From Dermanyssus gallinae (taxonomy: Eukaryota > Arthropoda > Arachnida > Mesostigmata > Dermanyssidae): a stretch of DNA of 64,000 nucleotides. Below are positions 54,906-64,000 of the stretch, in pieces. The translations under genes were made by a program, and so were the position numbers. Location of the stretch: NCBI GenBank assembly GCA_003439945.1, contig QVRM01002423.1, forward strand, positions 27,408-91,407. The letters run 5' to 3'. The notes beneath the pieces were generated by a model. It was not told the DNA's origin. It made no database searches and saw nothing but the letters and a program-made list of their open reading frames with translations. Numbering within the stretch: position 1 is the first letter of the stretch; the number at the start of each line of letters is the position of its first letter.

Positions 54906-56220
54906 AGAATGTAAATTTGTTGAATACGTTTTACTGAAGAGTCTCAATACCGAAAACAAAGTCACACAAGCCCTCTCGGGCAGTGAATTTGGCTTCCAGG
55001 TAAGACGATCTACCCTGGGGCCCGTTGACCGAGCACTCCGCCGCGCGAACAAAAAGCTGAGGACGTCCCTTAAGACGCACTCCTTTGGTCTGAACGAGGC
55101 CCTCTTCTATAGTTTCGAAAATCTTCGCTCTTTCAGAAGTATGTTAGCGAAGTTTTGGAAGACCTCCGGGGTTACTCTATCTAGGCCGGGCGCGTTGCCA
55201 GCCGTTGCCGGGTTTGTTCGACCTCCTCTAGCGTTTCCTCCGGAATGTCTCACGGGGCAACCAAGCTTGTCGTTTCTTCTCCGCGGCCGTGTCGGAAGAG
55301 GACCGGTTACAGTCTACCGCAGCACATCCGTGGGGAGTGTCGGGAGAGGCTCTAGAGTCTGGTCGTAACCATTCGGTTCCGTAGACCCATACGTCGTTCT
55401 TCACAGCGTCTACCAACTCTTTTCACGCTCGAACTTTACTTTTAGAGAGAAGTCATCGGAGTCTTAATCGAGCAGCATTGTATTCCATCACTTGGGATTC
55501 AGCTCTTGCGGCCCCTCCTCCCCATAGGATCTTTCCCGTCGGTTTCTTCACGCTAACCACCTGCGTGTCCTCTGCCGCGATAACCTAAGCCTTTTTTCTT
55601 AGCCCCTTTGGCCTTATTCTCTCTCGTGTTGTGTTTCTTCTCCAGCAGAAGTAATATGTTAATATTTTTTCTAATACTTCTGCCACTGATCTACTGGCCC
55701 TCTACAGGCGGGGCAAGACATCGTATCACCACCGTATCCCTCTACCCTGCAGACAACACATTTTGTAGCATTGCAGTTGGCTGCTAGGTGGCTAGGCTCA
55801 CCACATTTGTGGCAAACCTAAAGAACCTGGCTCTCTGCTTTGCAATCATGTGCCTTATGGCCCCTCTGATGGCACCTGTAGCAGTTGAGCAGCCTGATAT
55901 ACCCCTCAGGTCTGCACCACCTCAAACCCAACTTAAGGGTCGTACAGCAATGATAAAGCCTAGTTGGCTGCGGTCTCCAGGGCACTCACGTTCCGGGCCG
56001 TAAGATTGAAGAGTGTAATTTTGTCACCATAGACTAATGTCTCTACCATTTCGGGAGATCTAGGATCTCGAGCACACCGACACAAGCTTCATTACAGAGC
56101 ACGGGCCTCGAAATTTACCCATATTGAGATCTGCTGGCAACCTTGTACTCCTCGCTACCCCCGAGGGGACTGTACCCGGGCGAAGCGCTTTGCCAGCTGC
56201 CAACCGTTTACGCGCTTGCT
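54906..56220 (-). pseudogene. R1-like remnant with gag knuckles and RT fragments (block F)
   Basis: This is the counterpart of 25913-26800. On minus, an RT scrap with YGDK at the catalytic site (56060-56020), zinc knuckles CYRCHQRGHKAHDC-like and CHKCGEPSHLAANC with a third Cys pair (CVVCRVEGYGG... SCPAC) at 55900-55690, and RT N-terminal motifs at 55200-54930. It keeps about 430 bp (55250-55690) absent from block D, with a TEWLRPDSRAS segment at 55370. All frames are broken. Confidence 0.6.
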
Positions 56221-59200
56221 TAATCTTCTACACCGTTACCAATGGCTTGACAAGTGTACCTAAACACTTTTTTATACCAGAGCCGCTGAGAGCAATGCAA
56301 TGAGCTTACATGAACACTTGTACCAGCATAGTTGCTGACTCTCAACGGTATAGTTTATCATCTATTTTCAATAAACATTGCTCATAGAAAATTTGATCAG
56401 CAACAGGAATCGAACCGGTAACACCCTGGCAGACGTCAAACATGATAGCGCATAGTTACATCTTTTCATGTTCGGGCTTTACCTTTAGCGAGAAATCCTT
56501 GGAATTTCGATTAAATTGAGTTGAAATTCAGCTTTGGCAGTCCACTCCTTGAAGGACCTCTCTCCTAGGTTTCTTCTTTTTGCTAGCTAAGTATGTGTTC
56601 TCGTGTAAATTTTCTTGAGCCTTACGCAGGCAGTGCGGGCAGCTGTTCATCGTTTCACCAGTAACTGAAGTGTGGACGGCTCCCGTGGTGTTGCATGGAA
56701 GCAGTTTTTTTGAAAGGGTGCACAGCTTTACATGCGATTGTGAAGCTTAAAGGAAGTAGCAGCTCTAACCTGTGCTTATTGTGTATGTAGCTGTAGCAAT
56801 TGCCGGCATAACCTTATTTGGGATAAAGCGCTGTAATATAAATCATTTTTGAGAACGTTAGTTTTTATTTTTCACTTTCCTTTTGTGTAGTTCTTTGTCA
56901 TTAAGAATTTAGCCAACGTCCTGCCGCTTTACTCAGTCTCTTGGAGCTGCTTTTACCATTTAGCCTCCCTGTCCCTGGCTCATTTGACTGCTTCCGCCCA
57001 CCCAAAGACTTGTTAGCCTGCTTCTTCCTACTCTGCGGCTGGCTAGCCAGAAAAAAGCCTAAATCTTCATCCTGTCATCGCCGTCCTCCATACCCATGAT
57101 ATCTCTCTATCTAGCCCCTTTCTGGCTGGATCCAGCAGCTTCCTACCCGTTCCCTGAGCTGGTAGCCATTTCATTCGATCCTGAGCTTCAAGTCATTACC
57201 TCCTCTCATCTGCCTATTTTTTAAGCCGGTTCTCTGCCCTCTTTGTCGATTCCCTTTGTACTCCCGGCCAAACGGCCCCACAAGCGCAGATCAGCATCTA
57301 GCTTCGCCAATCAACATGGCTGCCCAAGATGGCCGCCGCCAGACCGGGAGCATTATAATCGAGCAGCTAAAACGCAAATCTACGTTCGTCATTCACCTAT
57401 CCTTACTAAAGGCGATCCTAACTGGTTTCTGGAAAAGAGAACTACTAAGTATAGCACTTTTGTAGGCAAAGATGTATCGTTTGGCTGGCCAACTGAATCA
57501 CTTTCGGTCGTTGTTGGGATTGCCAATGCTGAGTGGGAGGGCATAAAGAAGCCGGGCGCATTGCACAAGTGGAAGACCTACGGCAACTCGGGAACCTTCG
57601 ACAAACGCATCCAAACATAATTTGTAGGATAGGCTATTAGATACTACGCCCTTATGGACCGCAATGCAGCGTTGACCAATTTATTCTTTTCTCGCGTCTG
57701 TTGGGGCCGCCGATGCTAATTGGAAATCACCGAAATATAGGCACCAAATTCGCGCCAAGATATTCCAAAACATGCATTAAGACACGCTCTGTAGCAGGTT
57801 TTACCCTACCAGCGTCGCCAGTCAGCACCGACCACCCCGGAAGAAAGCAACGGTGGTTGACTAGACACGCAAACTAAATGCACAGTGGGCAATCCAACAT
57901 AAAAAAAGACGCTGGAATATGCAAAACGCCAAGCACGTCATACATCAATTAGCAATGGCTAATCGAGCAAAGTGGCTAGGCGATTGCAAGAAACCCTAGT
58001 TGCAGTACTTCCGCGCAAGCAACATGGCGGCCATGGCGGCTTTGCCTCAACCTGAAGGCAAGGCTGCCGGTCGCACCACATCAGTCCTTTTTGCGGAGAA
58101 CGTCGTCTGCAAACAGTGCCAATATAACCTTAGTTAAAATAAAGCGTTGTGATACAAGTGCTTAAAGAAAACTGCGGTTTCTTTGTTACTCCAGAGATTG
58201 ATGTTTAATAGTTTTCTTGTCAAAAGGCGTTCAATACAATCAGCACGCTTTACAGGACATTTGCCAAACAATTCTGAGAAGTAGCCATAATATTGTGCTG
58301 TAGATAGTATAATGTCAACGTGGCACTAAGTTTTAGCAATGTACTAAATTTTACGTGTGTTGCCAATAATTTATTAAAAAGGTTTATCCATCTTGGTATA
58401 GTTTACGAGATGTCACAACGCTATAGCTTTCGGTTTCCTTTTTAGTGAGCTACTGCCCGCACAGAAAAGCAGACTCAGAAGAATATCTCAAGGCTTTGCT
58501 CTGCTGAGTTTCAGAGCGAAGAAGTTTCTTCAATGGCTATGTGATTTTTACGTATCTCCATTAGAAGCTATATGATAAATTGGTTTTTGGCATCTACCTA
58601 CTGTGCGTCTTATCGAGATTGAACTTGTGACACATGACATCAGATTAACATGCCACAACAGCAATCGAGTGACACGAAGTGATCGTTGATGTTTTTGCTG
58701 ATATAGCATCATTCCTTAGGCCGTGTCGTACACCACTGTGCACCTTGATAAAAACTGAAGTGCATGAGTCAGATAAAATCATTTTACCGTTTCGGAGAAC
58801 GCAGGAGCCAGGGACAACTTTAGCCTGTGGGACAGAGCTAAAATGACACACCCGAATCCTGTTACGTCATGCCCTTTTAGCTCAGTTTTTTTTTATCATA
58901 GAGACTTTATTATAATCTCATACGACATCATAGAGTTGTACCGTAGTCTTTAAGACGAATCGCTTATTTTTCCAATTTTCTGAAATATTTTAGTCAATCG
59001 GGATCGGGTCAACTTTAGCCATTATAAACCTATTTTAGCGAGCATGGCTTAAGCACAAGAGTTGACCCAAAAGCTTGGCTATCAAAATTGTCCGACGACA
59101 TTGCAGCCCCAGTACATCTGTTGCTCTAGGAACGGACCCAGATGACCTCGCGGTATGTTATGCAGCATTTATGAATAATACGAGGTTTTGCGCGACTTGC

Positions 59201-59298
59201 TTAAATAACGATTTAAACATCCATTACACCGCTCCAATTGTTAACGCTACACAGTTCAGTAGACTTAGTACTTTAATAAATGTGCTAGATTATGAGTA
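56221..59298. repeat. Common 5' flank (block F), no gene seen
   Basis: This is the counterpart of 26800-30817 without the RT insertion of block D. It includes a family 2 SINE head at 56393-56455 with consensus B box on minus. The frame 57243-57620 (125 codons) is not open over its length in block D and is not called. Confidence 0.6.
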
Positions 59299-59606
59299 GA
59301 AGATTGCTTGACTCTAGATGAGTAAGTTTAAGTCCAGGCAACTTGTTTTCCTCTTAAAGTTTCACGCGTAAAATTACTAAAACGCGTACATGGTAATATG
59401 AAAGTTTAAAAAACGTTAAATATCATAGCAAGATACCTTCACATCTAGGCAATAGTGTAGCAACTCATAGACATCGGACACCTCTTGAGTATACTGTAAT
59501 CGAGCGGAAACATGAAGGAGTAAAACATACAAATCTAAAACATTTTGATGAAATTGTAATGTGTTTTTTGTTTACATAATGCCTTTATTTCTATACTTTG
59601 AGCCGG
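59299..59606 (+). pseudogene. nanos-like remnant F: exon 1 stub, intron and start of exon 2
   Basis: The stub 59299-59321 (EDCLTLD) and its GTAAGT donor match copy D, including the 45-base in-frame deletion, so D and F share an ancestor. The intron remains to about 59593. The acceptor is mutated (TTTCTAT instead of TTTCTAG), and only about 13 bases of exon 2 (CTTTGAGCCGGT) remain before the sequence switches to other repeat. It codes for nothing. Confidence 0.8.
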
Positions 59607-60423
59607 TTCCCTTGGTTTCTTCTTTTCGCTAACCAGGTTCGAGTTTTTCTGTAAATTCTGTTAAACTTAACGCATGGCTTGCGTCAAGAAAGCGGCTTTT
59701 CCATTTCATTCACCGTACCTCAGCCGCCTGAAGCATTCGTGTATTTTGTGTTCTAGAATACTTTCATCGAGCCTTTGGGGGGCTGAGTAAAGACCCCCTC
59801 GGGCACAAATATAGTGAAACATACGTATCTGTAGTCAATATAGTCCCCTCGCCACTCTGAGAACCGGTGTCGTGCCTCCAGCTGCCCGTGGCCATACCGG
59901 GTCTTTGTTGCGCTTACTCCTCCTGCCATGCCGAGATCGTGCAGTCCTGGCCCGTCATCTTGAGGTCAACGCCAGTTTTTCCCTCCTCGTCTCTTGGGTG
60001 CATCGCCTCTGTCGTGTCAGACGCGAGCCTTAGGCGATGAAACTATGACTCGTACAGCATTGACAAAGCCGCATTAGCTGCGATTTCCAGGGCTGTCTCG
60101 CTCATGTGCTTCCATAGTGGGTTTCCAGTGTGTGTTGTACCGACGGATCGGCGCGGTAACGCGTTCGTCCTCTGTGCCGCCTAATGTTATAGTGACCTGT
60201 CGTAGTTCATGGCCTTGTGGGCCAGTTAGAACCGTCTCCCGTAGGAGGAGACCGGCTTTGGTGCCCTCTTTCAGTGCCCTGTTGGCCGTAGCGACTGCGA
60301 CGTGCATGTACTGTGAACGTGCACGGACGCACAATCTACGTGCAGCGCGCGTGTAGTGAGTGTGTAGTGAACGTGTGGTACACGTGGTACGGGGTGCAGT
60401 GCACGTGCAGTGTGCAGATCGAC
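59607..60423. repeat. Mixed decayed repeats with an ACGTG-rich tract
   Basis: 59607-59830 resembles the endonuclease-like flank. 60070-60300 encodes on minus a fragment ATANRALKEGTKAGLLLRET, not recognised but protein-like. 60297-60430 is dense in ACGTG and GTGCAG words, resembling the leader of the element at 54345-54500. Confidence 0.45.
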
Positions 60424-60536
60424 GTGATGTGGTGCATTCGCCCGCGCCTCGCGACCGGAGAAGACACAAAAGTGCGCGGGTTCGAGCCCCACCATAGCAC
60501 CTTTGTATTTATGGGGGTCCGTCTATAAAGCAATGC
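60424..60536 (+). repeat. tRNA-like SINE head, family 1, best-preserved B box
   Basis: GTGATGTGGTGCATTCGCCC leads to the consensus B box GGGTTCGAGCCCC (60478-60490) and the tail GGGGGTCCGTCTATAAAGCA. Confidence 0.6.
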
Positions 60537-61430
60537 CAAAAGCAGTCCTGTGGACCTTAAATCTTAGCTGAGGTCAGCCCGGAAAGTACAGATTGTGGTA
60601 TACGATTCTGCGTCAGCCATCCTGCTTACCGCTTAACGATTGCTATATTTGGCTTGAACAACAGGCAGAGACCCCTGGCCTTTTTTCCGTACTGTCTCAT
60701 CGAGCATGCCGTGCGCCGCCCTACAGCGGTTAGGTTTGCCTGGAGCATCATTAACATTGATCGGATGAAGGGCCCTTGCCTACTAGATTTCAGTCTCCAT
60801 TTCCGTCCTCTGCTGCGGTAACAGTAGTAATTTTGTCTTTATTTTCCCTCCTATTGCTCTTCTTCTCCAGCGCGACGTTCATGTGAAGCTTTTTCCTATT
60901 ATCCGTTTCTTCCTGACTCTTGGCGACGCCCTTTCGGGCCTCGCGCCGTTGCGCACCTTGTCCTCTATAGGCCGGGCAAGACATCTCTACCCTCTTCGCC
61001 CTGCAGACAACACATTTTAATGTCGTAGTATTGCAGTTGGCCAACAAGTGGTCAGGCTCACCATAATTGTGACATACCTGGGCCACTTGGCTATCTGCTG
61101 TGCAATCTTGGGCCCCACAAGCCGGCCGATGGCACCTGTAGCATTTGGGGAGTTTGATCTACTCCTTAGGTCTAAACCACAAGCCCAACTTTTGGGTCAT
61201 ACAGCATTGACAAAGCTTTGTTGGCTGCGGGCTCTCTCGCCCCAGACCATGATCATAAATGTAGGGTTGTCAGCATAGGCTAATGTGTTCATCCCTTTCG
61301 GGAGATCTAGAATCTCTAGCACTCCGTCATTAGCTATATTTCAGAGCACGGGTCCTAAAATCGAGCTATATTGGACTCGATACTTGTACTCATCGCAACC
61401 GTTAGCGTCCTTGTTTAATCTGCTCCAACC
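60537..61430 (-). pseudogene. Scrambled R1-like remnant: RT motif then gag region (unit G)
   Basis: On minus, about 61380-61230 carries MNTLAYADNPTFMI with D-N at the active site. 61086-60790 then reads VCHNYGEPDHLLANC, a knuckle that has lost its second Cys (C to Y), followed by CVVCRAKRVEMSCPAYR and the basic tail. It has the same layout as in the other units. Confidence 0.6.
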
Positions 61431-63050
61431 TGACTATCGAGATATCTCCCGATGTGTTCAAGAGCTCCTGTTTTTTTTCTCTACGGATGTGCCGGAAAAA
61501 AACAGCTACAGAGTCCCGAAGCATATCTAGGGATGGGGAGAAATCAAAGCAATCCTCGGAAACTTGGCCATGACTTTAAATTAAGGCAAGCCCCTAAGAT
61601 GGATGGACTTATTATTGGCTTGGCATGTATACCAAGACACTTTTTTATACCAGGCGCGCTGACAAGAGCAACGACATAAGCAGACATGCAGACTTAAGGC
61701 ACTATAGTTGTTGACTCTTCTCGGTATGATTTATTGTCTATTCTCAATGAGCATCACTCAAAGATAATTTGATCAACAACAAGAATCGTACCGGAGACAT
61801 TCCGGAAGATGACAAGCATGACTAGCGCATGGCTATATCCTTTCACGCTTGGACTTTACCTTTGGCGAGAAGTCCTCGGAGTCTCGATCGAGCAGCCCTG
61901 TACTCCGTCAGTTGGAATTCAGCTCTGGCAGTCTTCCCCTTGTAAAATCTTTTCTTTTGGTTTATCTTTTTGGTAGCCAGGTACGTGCCATCGTGTAAAT
62001 CCTGTTGAGCCTTACGCAGGTCGTGCGGGCAACGGCTCGTCGTTATACCAGTATTTGAAAGGTTGACGCTTCCTGTAGTGTTGCAAGGAAGCCGTTTTTC
62101 TGCACGTTATTTGAATGTTAAGAGTTATGTTGAAGAGTTGAAATTAATCTACTATAGTATCTCCCAGCCGCCTGCAGCTTTCGTCTTTACTATGTTTTGG
62201 AATATTTTCATCAAGCTTTTGAATTTGCCATCATTTGCTAGGGGGCTGAATGAAGAGGCCTCAGGGACACAAAGTAAAACAGATGTATTTGCGGTCGTTT
62301 ATGGTCTCTTCGTCTTCCTCACCGCCCCTCCTGCTGCCAGTTGAAAGACCGCTTTATTGGTCATTGTTAGTTTAGTGAAGGCCATCTGACTCCCTCTGAA
62401 AAGGTGGAAAACCTTCCGTCACTGAAAGTCTAAAAAATATTCTCAGCCACCCACTTCTGGAGAGTTTGAAACTTTTTAGCGTTGGCCCGGCTACACACGC
62501 CGTACTAACCTAGTTAAATTCCCCGGCGACCACTACGTCTACCGGATACCTGACGCCCTTGCGTCAGATACTCTTTTTTGCCTTGCGGTTGGTGATGGCG
62601 ATGTTTGGTTCAAACCCGGCTTGACCCTCGCAAAGACTCGTTAGCCTGCTTCTTTCTACTTTCCGACTGGTTACTGGACTACGAGTAGTCGAACCCTGGA
62701 TCTCCATCCTGTCATCACCGTGTTCCATCCCCCTGATATATCTCTATCTAAATTAAAATCTTATGACGACATTGCAGTTTCCAGTACATTCGGTAACGGT
62801 TCCCGAGGACTTCACGGTACATTGTGCAGTAGCTATAAATAATACGAGACTTAGCGCGACCTGCTTAAATAACGGTTTAAAGATCGAATGCACCGCTTAA
62901 ACTGTTAACGCCACACAGTTCCATAGACGTATTACCACATATAATAAATATGTGCTACAACATTTTAGGAGCTACTTCGTATGTCTATCTTAAAATTATT
63001 TTTTATGATGTTTTTACTAAAACTGCCGAAGAATATCTCCAAATTCTCGG
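61431..63050. repeat. Common flank (unit G), shortened, no gene seen
   Basis: This holds a family 2 SINE head at 61769-61832 (minus) and an endonuclease-like scrap near 62170. At 62745 the sequence skips about 2 kb of the flank seen in units A to C, so the gene lies only about 2.3 kb from the gag remnant. Confidence 0.55.
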
Positions 63051-63312
63051 AATGGTCCACACATTAAACCTGCTAGGCACGTGTGAGGCCGGGGCGAGGA
63101 ATTTATCTGCCGCCCTCCAGCTGCCTACCATCTGTTGGACCACCATAGAACAACTGGGAAACAACACGAAACAGCATCCCTACTACGTTATGTGACTATC
63201 GAAAGCTCCGGAAAGGGCATTGCTGTATAAAAGGACTGGATCTAGAAACTAGTTACACTTTTCGGCGTTGAGGTTCTTGCTGAACGAAAGGCTAAAACCT
63301 TAACCACTTACA
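63051..63312 (+). promoter_or_regulatory. Promoter region of nanos copy G
   Basis: TATAAAA at 63226-63232 is 87 bp before the ATG, as in A, B and C. The CACGTG E-box (63078-63083) and the block ATCTGTTGGACCACCATAGA are kept. Confidence 0.6.
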
Positions 63313-64000
63313 ATGTCGTCGAGTCGAGACTACTCGTTGTTCGGATGCGTTCAATTGACTGAAGATTGCCCTAGGAACCATCCAAATGGTGAATTCGGCT
63401 ACATGGCGCTTTGCTTGGCCGTCGATGAGTAAGTTCCAGATAACTTGTTTCTCTTTAAAAGTTTCACACTTAGAATTACTAAAATGCATACGTAGTAATA
63501 TAAAAGAGAGAAAAAAAACAGTTAAATACCATTACAAGATACCTCTACACCTAGGACAATGGTGAAGAATCTCACAGACATGACACAGAACACTTCTGCA
63601 GTAAACTGTTTTTCAGCGGAAAACACAGACGAAGCTCAGTTTTTCAGTTCAGTTCAGTTTATCCTTACAGAACATCCATCTTTCATACATCCTTGTGCTT
63701 GTCATTTCGGTTATCTATAATGTTATTAGTATTTATTGGCACTCTGTTTATAGGAGTGAAAAAGGCAAATATAAAAATGTTGATCAAATTGTAATGTGTT
63801 TTTTGCTTACGTCTCCTTCTAGGTTTCGAGTCGGTGTTCTGACGCACTCGTCGCTACTGAATGCAGATTCCTATTCATCAGACAGCCTGGTAAATTCCCG
63901 CTCGGGTTCTGTTTCTGGATACTCAGATTTGAGCACCAGAAGCTTGCCAAACAAAATTGCCGGTAAATGTTCTCCACGCCAAATTTTTTGCGGAGATTTG
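63313..64000 (+). pseudogene. nanos-like copy G, partial at right edge (exons 63313-63428 and 63823-)
   Basis: Exon 1 is intact and encodes a protein differing from copy A at seven positions, including VQL for LEL and FGYMALCLAVDE at the putative NOT1-binding segment. Donor and acceptor are intact. Exon 2 begins in phase (FRVGVLTHSSLLNADS). In the T run at about 63983-63989 it has two more T than copy C, which shifts the frame just before the window ends. Unless that is a sequencing error in a homopolymer, the zinc fingers, which lie beyond the edge, are out of frame. It is closer to copy C than to A. Confidence 0.7.

Noticed and set aside
57243..57620. 125-codon frame with GKDVSFGWPTESL as a gene
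   Set aside because: In the homologous block at 28767-29160 the frame is interrupted, and the same flank elsewhere is full of stops.

Overview
The window looks like a repeat-rich animal (most likely arthropod) nuclear genome. The grounds are a two-exon gene with GT-AG splice sites, TATA boxes at a fixed distance from the start codon, AATAAA signals, several clades of non-LTR retrotransposons, tRNA-like SINE heads and microsatellites. There are no bacterial operons, Shine-Dalgarno sites, rRNA genes or CRISPR arrays. I cannot name the species.

The only host gene family I can recognise is nanos, the germline translational repressor with a zf-nanos double zinc finger. At least seven copies or remnants lie on the + strand. 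A (6175-7229) and B (13726-14780) are intact two-exon genes coding for 218 residues. C (22064-23079) is broken by a stop codon and a 5-base deletion. D (30818-31657) keeps an intact zinc-finger exon but has lost promoter, start codon and most of exon 1. E (41041-41261) is promoter plus five codons fused to 3' flank. F (59299-59606) is a splice-donor remnant. G (63313 to the right edge) has an intact promoter and exon 1 and a 2-base insertion in exon 2.

The copies are carried by a segmentally duplicated unit of about 7.5-8 kb. Each unit holds, from left to right, minus-strand scraps of an R1-like retroelement (an RT piece and gag zinc knuckles), a reversed tRNA-like SINE, long AT-rich flank, the nanos gene on +, its 3' flank, and minus-strand scraps of the RT core and C-terminus. 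Units A (about 2881-10430) and B (about 10431-18400) are head to tail and nearly identical around the gene. C follows. Blocks D (25.5-31.1 kb) and F (54.5-59.6 kb) are a second, older pair. The retroelement scraps share the same dead RT motif, so they were copied with the unit and did not spread by retrotransposition.

Younger insertions punctuate the array: an R1-type element with a 14-bp target duplication (37132-38533), an RT fragment with a 15-bp target duplication (27477-28470), a 751-bp solo LTR with 5-bp target duplication (41553-42313), and a nest at 49.2-54.5 kb where a CR1/L2-like element sits inside one of two abutting fragments of an endonuclease-type non-LTR element. At the left edge an uninterrupted minus-strand ORF (1-1574) encodes the gag-like ORF1 of another R1-type element that continues outside the window. 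Two segments (about 23986-25350 and 47831-49231) are inverted copies of the common flank.

How it fits together: this is a young, fast-turning nanos gene array inside a retroelement graveyard, with intact, partly eroded and skeletal copies side by side. A and B are the likely functional genes. The role of the others is unknown from sequence alone.
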